Source of the DNA: Sporosarcina jeotgali
GTDB lineage: Bacteria > Bacillota > Bacilli > Bacillales_A > Planococcaceae
Reading direction: 5' to 3'
Assembly (NCBI RefSeq): GCF_033304595.1
Contig: NZ_CP116341.1
Span: 167,001-231,000 of the forward strand
Length of the DNA stretch: 64,000 bases
Shown here one piece after another: positions 44,292-53,639 of this stretch (the stretch's first letter is position 1; each line of letters begins with the position of its first letter). Below the pieces are notes generated by a model. The model had not been told where the DNA came from and did no database searches. It worked only from the letters and a program-made list of their open reading frames with translations. The position numbers and the translations under genes are program-made.

Positions 44292-45882
44292 AGCGCAAAT
44301 TGCAATGGTGATGAACTTGGACAAATGCATCGGCTGCCATACATGCAGTGTGACATGCAAAACGACATGGACGAACCGCGAAGGTGCTGAATACATGTGG
44401 TTCAACAACGTGGAAACAAAACCTGGAATCGGCTATCCAAAACGCTGGGAAGACCAAGAGATTTATAAAGGCGGATGGAACTTGCGAAATGGAAAGTTGG
44501 AGCTCAAGTCGGGCTCCAAGCTCTCCAAAATCGCACTTGGTAAGATTTTCTATAACCCGGATATGCCTGAGATGAAAGACTACTACGAGCCGTGGACGTA
44601 CGATTATGAAAAGCTGACGACTGCACCGGAAAGTAAACATACCCCGGTTGCACGTGCTAAGTCAGTAGTAACAGGCGATTACATGGACCTTGAGTGGGGA
44701 CCGAACTGGGAAGACCAATTGGCAGGCGGCCACATCACTGGACCGACTGACCCGAATATCGTAAAGATCGAAGAAGAGATTAAGTTCAACTTTGAGCAGG
44801 CTTTCATGATGTACTTGCCTAGATTGTGTGAGCACTGCTTGAATCCAAGCTGTGTCGCATCTTGTCCATCAGGTGCGATGTACAAACGCGATGAAGACGG
44901 AATTGTACTCGTGGACCAGGAAGCATGCCGGGGATGGCGCTATTGCATGACTGGCTGTCCGTATAAGAAAGTGTACTTTAACTGGAAAACGAACAAAGCT
45001 GAGAAATGTACATTCTGTTTCCCTAGAATCGAATCCGGATTGCCGACTGTCTGTTCTGAGACTTGTACAGGAAGAATCCGTTATCTAGGTGTCTTGCTGT
45101 ATGATGCAGACCGTGTACTTGAAGCTGCAGCAACGCCGGATCCGAAAGACTTATACAAAGCTCAATGTGATTTGTTCCTTGATCCGAATGATCCTGAAGT
45201 GATGGAGCAGGCACGAAAAGATGGGATTTCGGAAGACTGGATTACGGCAGCACAAAATTCACCAGTGTATAAGCTTGCGATTGAATACAAACTCGCATTC
45301 CCATTACACCCTGAATATCGTACATTGCCAATGGTTTGGTACGTTCCGCCGCTAAGCCCGATCATGAACTATTTTGAAGGGAAAGATTCCATCCAGAACC
45401 CGGATATGATTTTCCCTGCGATTGAAGAAATGCGTATTCCGATTCAATATTTAGCGAATATGCTCACTGCTGGAGATACGGAAACCGTTAAAGGATCCTT
45501 GCAGCGGATGGCGATGATGCGCTCCTTCATGAGAGCACAAACGTCCGGAAAAGACTTTGATGAGTCAAAACTGGAACGCGTCGGATTAACAGCATCATCT
45601 ACCAAGAAGATGTATCGATTACTCGCGATTGCGAAGTACGAAGATCGATTTGTCATCCCTACTTCTCACAAAGAAGGCCAGATGAACGTTTACCGTTCAC
45701 AAGGTTCTGCAGGATATACCGATATGGGAACATACGGCGAGGCGATTCAATCCGATAACTATTCAGTAATGGGATCAAACGGGAGTTGTGATGGATGCGG
45801 ACCTGCATCACCAGGTGCTCCTGTAAAGACAGGTAAGGAAATTTACGAAGAGAACTTCTATGGGGGGATCTGGCGTGATTGA
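44281..45882 (+). CDS. narH: Respiratory nitrate reductase, beta subunit NarH
   Basis: 533 residues, iron-sulfur subunit carrying electrons from NarI heme to NarG. Four cysteine groups are visible: CIGCHTCSVTC, CEHCLNPSCVASCPSG, CRGWRYCMTGCPYKK and CTFCFPRIESG, the Trp in the third group being typical of the 3Fe-4S site. Start is TTG at 44281 with aaggaggt upstream inside narG. Its 3' end overlaps narJ. Confidence 0.97.
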   Translation: MKIKAQIAMVMNLDKCIGCHTCSVTCKTTWTNREGAEYMWFNNVETKPGIGYPKRWEDQEIYKGGWNLRNGKLELKSGSKLSKIALGKIFYNPDMPEMKDYYEPWTYDYEKLTTAPESKHTPVARAKSVVTGDYMDLEWGPNWEDQLAGGHITGPTDPNIVKIEEEIKFNFEQAFMMYLPRLCEHCLNPSCVASCPSGAMYKRDEDGIVLVDQEACRGWRYCMTGCPYKKVYFNWKTNKAEKCTFCFPRIESGLPTVCSETCTGRIRYLGVLLYDADRVLEAAATPDPKDLYKAQCDLFLDPNDPEVMEQARKDGISEDWITAAQNSPVYKLAIEYKLAFPLHPEYRTLPMVWYVPPLSPIMNYFEGKDSIQNPDMIFPAIEEMRIPIQYLANMLTAGDTETVKGSLQRMAMMRSFMRAQTSGKDFDESKLERVGLTASSTKKMYRLLAIAKYEDRFVIPTSHKEGQMNVYRSQGSAGYTDMGTYGEAIQSDNYSVMGSNGSCDGCGPASPGAPVKTGKEIYEENFYGGIWRD

Positions 45883-46444
45883 CTTAGACCTTCTCTACGA
45901 AAAGAAACAGATCTTTGGGTTTTTTGCCAAACAGTTTTCATATCCTGACAAAATGACGTTTCATCCAAGTGTATTGGAAGGGTCTTTGAACCCTTCCGAT
46001 CCATCTTATAAAGATGTCAAAGAGTATTGGGATCTGATGCAGACATACAGTCTCGATGAAATCCAAGAGATGTATACGTACACGCTGGACTTTCAAAAAG
46101 ATGCAACGCTGTTCATGACGTATGTGAAATACGGTGATTCCAAAGAACGCGGTCAAACACTGGCTCGTCTAAAAGTGCTGTATGAAATGTTTGGTCTCGT
46201 TATGCCGGATAGTGAACTTTCAGATTCACTCCCGCTTATGTGTGAATTCATCTATGCAGCTGAGTGGAAAGGAGATCCACGCGCACAGCAAAGTTTTTCG
46301 ATGCTGTTAGCGGTTCTCGAAGACGGCTCTTATCATTTGATGAAAGCGTTAGAAAAATACGAAAGCCCGTATCATCCGCTTGTGAAAGGGATGAGAGAGG
46401 AATTTAAAGCATGTATCCGCCGGGAGGTTCCAGCCAATGACTAG
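45860..46444 (+). CDS. narJ: Nitrate reductase assembly chaperone NarJ
   Basis: 194 residues, helical TorD/NarJ-family chaperone that holds apo-NarG during cofactor insertion (LLYEKKQIFGFFAKQFSYPD; LPLMCEFIYAAEWKGD). The start is uncertain: ATG at 45860 inside narH, or GTG at 45875 just after a G-rich stretch. It overlaps narI by 8 bases. Confidence 0.92.
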   Translation: MGGSGVIDLDLLYEKKQIFGFFAKQFSYPDKMTFHPSVLEGSLNPSDPSYKDVKEYWDLMQTYSLDEIQEMYTYTLDFQKDATLFMTYVKYGDSKERGQTLARLKVLYEMFGLVMPDSELSDSLPLMCEFIYAAEWKGDPRAQQSFSMLLAVLEDGSYHLMKALEKYESPYHPLVKGMREEFKACIRREVPAND

Positions 46445-47117
46445 TCAATTCTTATGGGTGATTTTCCCCTATCTCTGTATAGCAGTATTCATAGTCGGAC
46501 ATATCTTTCGCTACAGACACGATCAGTTTGGCTGGACGGCGAAGTCCAGTGAATTCATCGAGAAAAAGCAACTGATGATTGGGAGTCTGCTGTTCCATAT
46601 CGGAATCTTCCCCGTGATACTTGGTCACGTAGCGGGGCTCGGTATCCCGAAAGAGTGGACGCGCGCAATGGGCGTCAGTGATCATATGTACCACATCGGT
46701 GCAGTGTGGGGCGGCGGTTTTTTCGGTGTCGTAACACTTGCAGGTATGATTATTTTAACAAGCAGACGGTTTACGAATAGTAACGTCCGGCACTTATCAT
46801 CTGCTTCAGACTTGATTGTCAATACATTCTTGCTGGTAATCGTTATTCTAGGGGTATACAGTTCACTGATTACGAACACGATGACGCCGGGATTCGACTA
46901 CCGCTCAACGATTTCAATCTGGTTCCGGTCCCTGCTCATTTTACAGCCTCAGGCCGAGTTCATGGCATCTGTTCCAATTGCATTTAAACTGCATATTCTC
47001 ACAGGGTTCCTTATTTTTGCAATGTGGCCATTCACACGACTCGTTCACGTATGGAGTGTGCCGTTGAATTATGTAGGCAGAAGTTATATCCTTTACAGAA
47101 AGGATAAGAGAAACTGA
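46437..47117 (+). CDS. narI: Respiratory nitrate reductase, gamma subunit NarI
   Basis: 226 residues, five-helix membrane cytochrome b that oxidises menaquinol and anchors NarGH. Heme-ligand histidines fall in helices such as LFHIGIFPVILGHVAGL and IAFKLHILTGFLIFAMWPFTRLVHVW. Ends the nar operon; a 51-base gap leads to nreA. Confidence 0.96.
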   Translation: MTSQFLWVIFPYLCIAVFIVGHIFRYRHDQFGWTAKSSEFIEKKQLMIGSLLFHIGIFPVILGHVAGLGIPKEWTRAMGVSDHMYHIGAVWGGGFFGVVTLAGMIILTSRRFTNSNVRHLSSASDLIVNTFLLVIVILGVYSSLITNTMTPGFDYRSTISIWFRSLLILQPQAEFMASVPIAFKLHILTGFLIFAMWPFTRLVHVWSVPLNYVGRSYILYRKDKRN

Positions 47118-47168
47118 TGAAGAGAGAGGCGAAGTGAGCCCTTTCTCTAATTAGAGGGAGGAAGTCTC

Positions 47169-47633
47169 ATGGCAAGCCAAGCAGCATTTGATTACCAGCA
47201 GCAAGTCGAAGAGATTCGGCAGGCTATGCAATGTGATTTCGTCGCACTGGCACTTGTGCAATCTGAGGAACGTCACTTCCAGATTCGCTGGGAGTATGCC
47301 TCAGGCAACTTGAGCCAGCGGTTCCGAAGAATAATTTTGCAGTCCGGAAAAGGCGTTGCTGGAATTGTCTTCAAAACAGGGAAGCCGATTTTTGCGCCTG
47401 AAGCTGAAAAGTATTGTACGAAAGAAGACTTATACAGCTACCCTATTATTGCAGCAGAACAGTTGGAAAGTTTCGCGGCGATTCCGTTGTTTAAATACAA
47501 TCGTGTAAAGGGGATCTTGCTGGCAGGGTGCCGCAAGAATAACTGTATGTCCTTCGAAAAATTTGAATTGCTGCAATCCTTGATTGCACCCACTTTCGGA
47601 CCTTATTACAGTGAGGAGTTGACCGGGAATTGA
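47169..47633 (+). CDS. nreA: Nitrate sensor NreA (GAF domain)
   Basis: 154 residues, a single GAF domain (FVALALVQSEERHFQIRWEYASGN, GKGVAGIVFKTGKPIFAPE). In staphylococci NreA binds nitrate and restrains NreB when nitrate is absent. Context (directly before nreBC and after narGHJI) supports the name. The RBS gagggagg is strong. Overlaps nreB by four bases. Confidence 0.88.
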   Translation: MASQAAFDYQQQVEEIRQAMQCDFVALALVQSEERHFQIRWEYASGNLSQRFRRIILQSGKGVAGIVFKTGKPIFAPEAEKYCTKEDLYSYPIIAAEQLESFAAIPLFKYNRVKGILLAGCRKNNCMSFEKFELLQSLIAPTFGPYYSEELTGN

Positions 47634-48715
47634 ATGGAATTAGTCAAAGTGGTATGAGTAATCTTTTAGAGCAGTTATATGAAAACTCAACGGAAGCGAT
47701 CTTCTTCTTCAGCTTGGATGGAAGAGTACTTTCGATGAATAAAGCCGCTGAACAAATTCTCGATCCCCAGGTCGCTCAGCTTATGAAAGCCGGAAGTGCA
47801 GATGCAATCTGTATGGCGTGCAAAGGGTTTACCAGTGCGGAAGAAGAGCAGACATGCATTTCTTGCTATATGTCAGATCCAAATCGGAATATCCCATCAT
47901 TTCAAGTGTTCTTGGAAACTGTCGGACGGGGGATAGTTCCTTATACAGGAAGTATTCAGATGATCGATCCAGACACAGGGATACGAGTGTTTATGCTTCG
48001 GGACTTGACAGAGCAGTACAGAACGCAAGAAACGCTGCATCAGAAAACGCTGGTTAAACGAGTGATCAAAGCTCAAGAAGATGAGCGGAAGCGAATCTCC
48101 CGGGAGCTCCATGATAGTGTCGCACAGGAAATGCTGAGTTCTTTAGTGGATTTGCGTGTCTTGAAGTACATGAACGTGGAAGACGATGTATTGAAGAAAG
48201 TTCGGCAAACGGAAGGATCACTTATGCGTCTGCTCGATGACATCCGTCATTTATCGGTTCAGCTAAGACCCGCCACATTGGATGATTTAGGATTAGAAGC
48301 AGCCTTTCGCACACACTTTAAATGGACGGAAAAAAATTATGGACTTCTGGTCCGCTTTACGAGTAACATGCAGTCCCGGCGTTTCGAGGGCGAAATTGAA
48401 ACCGTTGTCTACCGAGTATGTCAAGAGGCAGTATTCAATGCGTTAAAGTATGCGGAAGTGGAGGAAGTCGATGTCGAGCTTTTACTGGCTTCAGATAAGT
48501 TAACACTTACAATACGAGACAACGGAGTGGGCTTTAACTTGAATGCTCCAACGTACAAAGGTACAGGGCTTGGATTATTCGGGATGCAGGAACGGGCGGA
48601 GCTGGTAGATGCTGCGTTAACTGTTCAAACAGGCATTGGAAACGGAACGACAATTTTACTCACCGTGCCTCTAATGAAGGAGGAGACGGAAGTTGAAAAT
48701 AATCATCGCGGATGA
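47630..48715 (+). CDS. nreB: Oxygen-sensing histidine kinase NreB
   Basis: 361 residues, cytoplasmic. N-terminal PAS with four cysteines arranged CMAC-x11-CISC (residues about 63-80), which hold an oxygen-labile 4Fe-4S cluster in the family. HisKA_3 follows with the His in [18 protein letters not shown], then HATPase ([41 protein letters not shown]). The start may be TTG 47630 or ATG 47654. Phosphorylates NreC without oxygen. Confidence 0.93.
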   Translation: MNGISQSGMSNLLEQLYENSTEAIFFFSLDGRVLSMNKAAEQILDPQVAQLMKAGSADAICMACKGFTSAEEEQTCISCYMSDPNRNIPSFQVFLETVGRGIVPYTGSIQMIDPDTGIRVFMLRDLTEQYRTQETLHQKTLVKRVIKAQEDERKRISRELHDSVAQEMLSSLVDLRVLKYMNVEDDVLKKVRQTEGSLMRLLDDIRHLSVQLRPATLDDLGLEAAFRTHFKWTEKNYGLLVRFTSNMQSRRFEGEIETVVYRVCQEAVFNALKYAEVEEVDVELLLASDKLTLTIRDNGVGFNLNAPTYKGTGLGLFGMQERAELVDAALTVQTGIGNGTTILLTVPLMKEETEVENNHRG

Positions 48716-49340
48716 TCATGCAGTGGTAAGAAGCGGATTCATGCACATATTGAATTTCCAGCGGGACATGGAAGTTGTAGCAACAGCGGCAGATGGTTTA
48801 GAGGCATATGATTTAGTCGCTAAACATAAACCGGATGTCTTGCTGATGGATCTAAGCATGCCCCCTGGAGAAAGCGGTTTAATCGCCACTGGGAAGATTA
48901 ACGAAGACTTCCCGGATACAAAAATTGTGATTTTAACAATGTATGATGATGAAGAATACTTGTTTCATGTATTGAAAAACGGTGCTTCCGGATACGTCTT
49001 GAAAAACTCGCCTGATGAGGAACTATTTGCAGCGATTCGTACGGTGTATGACGGAGGCACGTACATTCAACCGTCTATGGCAACTTCGCTAGTTCGAGAG
49101 TTTGTGAAAAAAGATGGCGAACAAGTAGAAACGGATCCATTTAAAATTCTATCTAAGCGTGAAATTGAAGTGCTGCCGCTGGTTGCGAAAGGGTACGGCA
49201 ATAAAGAAATTGCTGAAAAGCTCTATATCTCTGTTAAAACAGTAGAAGCGCACAAAGCGAAGTTGATGGAGAAGTTGAACTTGAAAAGTAAACCAGAGCT
49301 GGTCGAATACGCGCTAAAGAAAAAGTTCTTGAATTTTTAA
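48693..49340 (+). CDS. nreC: Response regulator NreC (NarL/LuxR family)
   Basis: 215 residues. Receiver ([13 protein letters not shown], Asp in VLLMDLSMP, Lys in VLKNSP) and LuxR HTH ([43 protein letters not shown]). Start is TTG at 48693 with aaggagg upstream inside nreB. Expected to activate narG through the palindrome at 40494. Confidence 0.93.
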   Translation: MKIIIADDHAVVRSGFMHILNFQRDMEVVATAADGLEAYDLVAKHKPDVLLMDLSMPPGESGLIATGKINEDFPDTKIVILTMYDDEEYLFHVLKNGASGYVLKNSPDEELFAAIRTVYDGGTYIQPSMATSLVREFVKKDGEQVETDPFKILSKREIEVLPLVAKGYGNKEIAEKLYISVKTVEAHKAKLMEKLNLKSKPELVEYALKKKFLNF

Positions 49341-49370
49341 ATCTGGTGTCGTTGAAACGGAGGCTTCGTC

Positions 49371-49895
49371 ATGGAAACTAAGCGATTCAAATTCGATTTG
49401 CCTGCGTTGCAGGTATTGGAGAACGAGCATCAGTACTTGACGTATTTAATGGATAATTGGCATCCCATTGTACTTGGATTCGAGCGGAACATTTACTCAC
49501 TGGAAGAAGCGCGCGAAGCAATCGGTTCATTGCGAAAAGCCCTTATTGAGTTTATCGAGCCGTTCAAAAATCATACGGAGAAAGAAGAAGACATTTTGTT
49601 TCCTGAGCTTGCACAATACATCGGGGGCGATCAGGGCCCGGTCAAGGCAGTCGAAGAAGAGCACGAAGAACTCGATGCCTATATCGGACATTTCCTTCAT
49701 CACACGCGGGGCAGCCTGGAGGACTTGTCACTGAAAGACCTGGAGGCTGTTGCGAGAGACGCGGGAGAAGCGTATGAAGCAATTACAGTGCATTTCATCA
49801 AGGAAGAGTCAATTGTTTTTCCGATGGTGGAGTCGATGCTGCGAATTGAGCAGCAAGATGCGTTATTCGAAAAGTTATATACACCCATTTTGTAA
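49371..49895 (+). CDS. Hemerythrin-domain protein
   Basis: 174 residues, four-helix hemerythrin/HHE domain with diiron ligands in NEHQYL, FKNHTEKEEDILFPEL, VEEEHEELDAYIGHFLHH and HFIKEESIVFPMVE. It could sense or bind oxygen or NO, or help repair damaged iron centres as ScdA/RIC proteins do; the N-terminal domain of ScdA is missing. Follows nreC by 30 bases with its own RBS, so probably part of the nre transcript. Confidence 0.87.
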   Translation: METKRFKFDLPALQVLENEHQYLTYLMDNWHPIVLGFERNIYSLEEAREAIGSLRKALIEFIEPFKNHTEKEEDILFPELAQYIGGDQGPVKAVEEEHEELDAYIGHFLHHTRGSLEDLSLKDLEAVARDAGEAYEAITVHFIKEESIVFPMVESMLRIEQQDALFEKLYTPIL

Positions 49896-49958
49896 GTGAA
49901 AGAAGAAATATCTGATTTACACTAGCCTTTCATTCCCTATAGAAATGGACTGATTTGG

Positions 49959-51449
49959 ATGATTAAAAAAGTGCAACTGCCGCTGCAAACGGCAAACTTA
50001 GTCGTAGGTTTCATGGTGTGGGTGCTCATTTCGTCACTGCTTCCATTCATTCGTGAAGACGTTGCGATTCCGGCGTCACGTGTTGCGATCGTCACTGCAG
50101 TTCCAGTCGTTCTCGGATCCATCTTGCGTATACCGCTTGGCTATTATGCAAACGTTTTTGGAGCGAGGATCATCTTTGCAGTGAGTTTCATTTTATTACT
50201 ATTTCCAGTATTTTACATAAGCTCCGCATCATCTTTTGCGGATTTGATAATTGGCGGAACGTTTCTCGGTATCGGTGGAGCTGTGTTCTCTGTCGGAGTA
50301 ACTTCATTGCCGAAGTACTATCCAAAAGAAAAACATGGGTTAATCAACGGAATCTATGGAATGGGGAACGTCGGTACAGCCGTTACAACGTTCGCAGCAC
50401 CTGTCTTGGCGGTTCAATTCGGATGGAGTGCCACGGTTAAATTCTATCTGATTCTCCTGCTTGCGTTCGCGGCATTGAACTTTGTACTTGGCGATCGCAA
50501 AGAACCTAAAGTGAAAACATCGATGATCGGACAAATCAAAGGCGTTTATAAAAATGAAAAACTGTGGTTCTTCTCACTGTTTTACTTCATCACTTTTGGC
50601 TCATTTGTTGCCTTCACGATCTTTTTGCCGAACTTCCTAGTCGATTATTTCGAATTGGAAAAAGTCGATGCAGGAATGCGAACTGCCGGCTTCATCATTG
50701 TAGCAACGCTATTCCGACCAGTGGGCGGGTGGCTCGCGGACCGGTTCCAACCGTTATTCTTATTGATGGGTGTCTTTGCAGGGCTGACATTTGCAGCAGT
50801 ATTACTGGCATTCTCACCCTCCATCTTGCTTTATACAATCGGAATCATGCTTATTGCTTTAACAGCTGGTATCGGAAACGGTGTTATTTTCAAACTCGTT
50901 CCGTTTTACTTCAGTAAACAAGCAGGAACAGCAAACGGGATTGTCTCCATGATGGGCGGTCTCGGCGGATTCTTCCCGCCTTTGCTCTTATCTGCGGTAC
51001 ACTCGTTGACAGGGTCTTACTCAATTGGATTCATGGCGTTTGCTCAATTTGCACTCGTCAGCCTGGTTCTTGTTATCTGGCTCTATTACATGGATCGTCT
51101 GTCTACCGCAAAAGAAGTATTTGACTCGACAGGTTCTGGAATTATGGTCACAGACGCATCCGGAAAAATCTTATCGGTCAATCCCGCCTTTACCCGATTG
51201 ACAGGTTACCCGGCCGACGACGTCATTGGAGAAAATCCAAATGTACTCAGCTCCGGCAGGCAGTCTAAAGAATTCTATACAACTATGTGGAGTGTCATTG
51301 GGAACGAAGGATTTTGGCAAGGGGAAATATGGAACAAGCGTAGAGATGGTTCTGAATACTTGGAACTGCTGACCATCAATGCTATTAAAAATAATGACGG
51401 CGACGTAACCCGTTACGTAGGAACATTCAACGATATAACTAGAGCTTAA
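49959..51449 (+). CDS. Nitrate/nitrite MFS transporter fused to a C-terminal PAS domain
   Basis: 496 residues. About 1-382 is a 12-helix MFS transporter of the NarK/NarT/NasA group: GSILRIPLGYYANVFGAR, FLGIGGAVFSVGVTSLPKYYPKEKHGLINGIYGMGNVGT, and the second nitrate signature TAGIGNGVIFKLVPFYF with GIVSMMGGLGGFFPP. About 385-496 is a PAS domain (DSTGSGIMVTDASGKILSVNPAFTRLTGY, WQGEIWNKRRDGSEY, YVGTFNDIT). No kinase or cyclase follows, so the PAS domain is terminal and cytoplasmic. The fusion is in one uninterrupted frame. Confidence 0.9.
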   Translation: MIKKVQLPLQTANLVVGFMVWVLISSLLPFIREDVAIPASRVAIVTAVPVVLGSILRIPLGYYANVFGARIIFAVSFILLLFPVFYISSASSFADLIIGGTFLGIGGAVFSVGVTSLPKYYPKEKHGLINGIYGMGNVGTAVTTFAAPVLAVQFGWSATVKFYLILLLAFAALNFVLGDRKEPKVKTSMIGQIKGVYKNEKLWFFSLFYFITFGSFVAFTIFLPNFLVDYFELEKVDAGMRTAGFIIVATLFRPVGGWLADRFQPLFLLMGVFAGLTFAAVLLAFSPSILLYTIGIMLIALTAGIGNGVIFKLVPFYFSKQAGTANGIVSMMGGLGGFFPPLLLSAVHSLTGSYSIGFMAFAQFALVSLVLVIWLYYMDRLSTAKEVFDSTGSGIMVTDASGKILSVNPAFTRLTGYPADDVIGENPNVLSSGRQSKEFYTTMWSVIGNEGFWQGEIWNKRRDGSEYLELLTINAIKNNDGDVTRYVGTFNDITRA

Positions 51450-51518
51450 ACACGGGGACGGCCAGTCAATTTGACTGGCGGTCCTCTGCTTACTTTACGC
51501 GAAATGAAGGTGCCTAAT

Positions 51519-52538
51519 TTGGAACAGCGATACTCTAGACAAGTTTTGTTCAATCCAATTGGAGAAAAAGGACAGCGGAAATTGGAATCTTCTCATGCGT
51601 TTGTCCTCGGATGCGGGGCGCTTGGATCTGCGATTGCTGAGACTCTTGTGCGTGCAGGTATTCAGAAACTGACGATAGCGGACCGGGATTATGTAGAGCC
51701 TTCGAATCTGCAAAGGCAGCAACTGTTCACAGAGCAGGACGCGGTTCAAGGAATGCCGAAAGTGATTGCTGCAGAAGCAAGATTGCGAGCAATCCGCAGT
51801 GATGTAATCATCGTACCGCTGCTTGACCATGTTGATGGACAGCTTTTGGAGCACTATGCGCAGGACGCGGATATGTTACTTGATGCCACAGATAACTTTG
51901 AAGCCAGATTATTATTAAATGATTTCGCATGGAAACAGGGGATTCCATGGGTGTATGGAGCGTGTGTCGGAAGTTCCAGCAGCGTATTTCCGTTCATCCC
52001 GGGAAAAACACCTTGTTTCAGATGCTTGCTGCCCGCACTTCCTTCTGTCAATGAAACCTGTGATACTGCTGGCATCATTGCACCAGCTGTTCAACTTACA
52101 GCTGCGCACCAAAGTACAGAAGCGTTAAAATGGTTAACAGGGAATGAAGACGCGATGCGTACAAAATTGCTGCACACAGACATTTGGCATAATACGCAAG
52201 TGGAAGCTGGTATTACACGTTTGAAGAAGGAAACGTGTGAAACGTGCGGAAGCAGTCCTGCATACCCTTCCTTGAATTCCGAGTCAGGCACGAACTACGC
52301 CGTATTATGCGGCCGGGAAACGGTTCAAATCATCCCGGCTGCAGAGCGCAAGTTGACTGGAGAAGATGTCTTTCGGGTTGCGGAACGTCTCGGGACAGTG
52401 GAAAAGCATACTCCGTTTTTTGTGGAGTTTTACGCAGAAGGGTATCGGTGTGTGGGGTTCTCAAATGGAAGAATGCTCATTCATGGACTGAAAGATATTA
52501 AGAAAGGGCGCAAAATTTATCACCAGCTGTTCGGATAA
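51519..52538 (+). CDS. moeB: Molybdopterin-synthase adenylyltransferase MoeB (ThiF/HesA family)
   Basis: About 339 residues. E1-like fold with VLGCGALGSAIAETLVRAG, IADRDYVEPSNLQRQQLF, the catalytic-Cys region NETCDTAGIIAPA and two CxxC zinc pairs (CFRC, CETC). It adenylates the C-terminal Gly of MoaD. TTG at 51519 follows gaaggtg by 7 bases; ATG at 51504 is possible but has no RBS. First of the molybdenum cofactor genes. Confidence 0.88.
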   Translation: MEQRYSRQVLFNPIGEKGQRKLESSHAFVLGCGALGSAIAETLVRAGIQKLTIADRDYVEPSNLQRQQLFTEQDAVQGMPKVIAAEARLRAIRSDVIIVPLLDHVDGQLLEHYAQDADMLLDATDNFEARLLLNDFAWKQGIPWVYGACVGSSSSVFPFIPGKTPCFRCLLPALPSVNETCDTAGIIAPAVQLTAAHQSTEALKWLTGNEDAMRTKLLHTDIWHNTQVEAGITRLKKETCETCGSSPAYPSLNSESGTNYAVLCGRETVQIIPAAERKLTGEDVFRVAERLGTVEKHTPFFVEFYAEGYRCVGFSNGRMLIHGLKDIKKGRKIYHQLFG

Positions 52539-52552
52539 GGGGGGGACGTACT

Positions 52553-53059
52553 GTGCATAAAGGAAACTCAGAAATGAAAAGGAAGTTGAATGTGTGTGTA
52601 TTAACAGTAAGCGATACACGTACGGAAGAAGACGACAATAGCGGAAGATTGATCAGAGAAAAAGTGGAAGAGGCTGGACATGAAGTCATTGCCCGGATCA
52701 TTTGTCCGGATGATAAAAACGCAATTTTAAAAGCGGTGGAATCATGGATTGGCAAGAAGGATGCGAATGCGATTATCATCACTGGCGGAACAGGGATCAG
52801 CTATCGGGATGTGACAATTGAAACAATCCGTCCGTTTTTTACAAAAGAATTAACGGGTTTCGGAGAGTTGTTCCGTTATATCAGCTACGCAGAGGATGTC
52901 GGATCGAAAGCACTGTTAAGCCGTGCAGCTGCCGGAGCTGTCGGAGAGAAAGTTCTTTTTGCGCTGCCAGGATCCGTAAAGGCAGTTGCACTTGCGATGG
53001 ATCGCCTTGTAATGCCGGAATTGCTGCACATTCACTATGAGCTGACGAAGCATTTGTGA
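52553..53059 (+). CDS. moaB: Molybdenum cofactor protein MoaB (MogA-like)
   Basis: 168 residues, MPT-adenylating domain (VCVLTVSDTRTEEDDNSGRLI, IIITGGTGISYRDVTIE, AAAGAVGEKVLFALPGS). It adenylates molybdopterin before molybdenum insertion by MoeA. GTG at 52553 sits 7 bases after a G-rich RBS; ATG at 52574 is an alternative. Confidence 0.92.
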   Translation: MHKGNSEMKRKLNVCVLTVSDTRTEEDDNSGRLIREKVEEAGHEVIARIICPDDKNAILKAVESWIGKKDANAIIITGGTGISYRDVTIETIRPFFTKELTGFGELFRYISYAEDVGSKALLSRAAAGAVGEKVLFALPGSVKAVALAMDRLVMPELLHIHYELTKHL

Positions 53060-53066
53060 GGGATAT

Positions 53067-53098
53067 ACAAAAAACGGACGCGGGTTACGCCTCCGTCC
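53067..53098 (-). terminator. Terminator of moaC
   Basis: ggacg/cgtcc arms (53076-53080, 53094-53098) overlap the end of moaC, followed on the minus strand by TTTTTT (complement of 53069-53074). Could also slow rightward transcription from moaB. Confidence 0.5.
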
Positions 53099-53579
53099 TT
53101 GTATAGTCCCCGTTTTTTCCGCCCGTTTTAGATTGCAGCATCGTAGGGCCGATGACCATCTCTTTACCAGCTGCTTTACACATATCATACACGGTTAAGG
53201 CAGTCGCTGATGCGGCTGTGAGTGCTTCCATTTCAACGCCGGTGAGTCCTGTTGTTTTCACTTCTGCGCGAATGAGTACTTCATAATGCTTTACAGATTC
53301 ATCGATATTCCATTCAAATCGGATGTCGACACCCGTTAAAGGCAGGGGGTGACACATAGGGATGATGGTCGCCGTATTTTTAGCAGCCATGATTCCTGCG
53401 ACTTGTGCGACCGCGAAGACATCCCCTTTTTTATTTTTACCGTCTTTAATTTGATTGTAAATCGTTTCGTTGACCAGGATGGACGTGCTCGCAACAGCAG
53501 TTCGGGATGTAATGGATTTGTCGGATACGTCGACCATGCGTGCGCGTCCTTGGTCATTAAAATGAGTGAGTTCAGACAT
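53085..53579 (-). CDS. moaC: Cyclic pyranopterin monophosphate synthase MoaC
   Basis: 164 residues. Family segments: [64 protein letters not shown]. It makes cPMP together with MoaA. The only cofactor gene on the minus strand; it diverges from moeA with a 60-base gap. ATG at 53579 has aaagga upstream. Confidence 0.95.
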   Translation of the reverse strand: MSELTHFNDQGRARMVDVSDKSITSRTAVASTSILVNETIYNQIKDGKNKKGDVFAVAQVAGIMAAKNTATIIPMCHPLPLTGVDIRFEWNIDESVKHYEVLIRAEVKTTGLTGVEMEALTAASATALTVYDMCKAAGKEMVIGPTMLQSKTGGKNGDYTRTEA

Positions 53580-53639
53580 TCGAATCATTCCTTTCAACTC
53601 TGATACACTTAGTATAACAGAAGAAAGCAGGTGCTTTTG

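Noticed and set aside
51465..51495. Terminator between the nitrate transporter and moeB (gccagtcaa/tgactggc hairpin)
   Set aside because: A good stem exists, but no T-run follows, so termination is doubtful.
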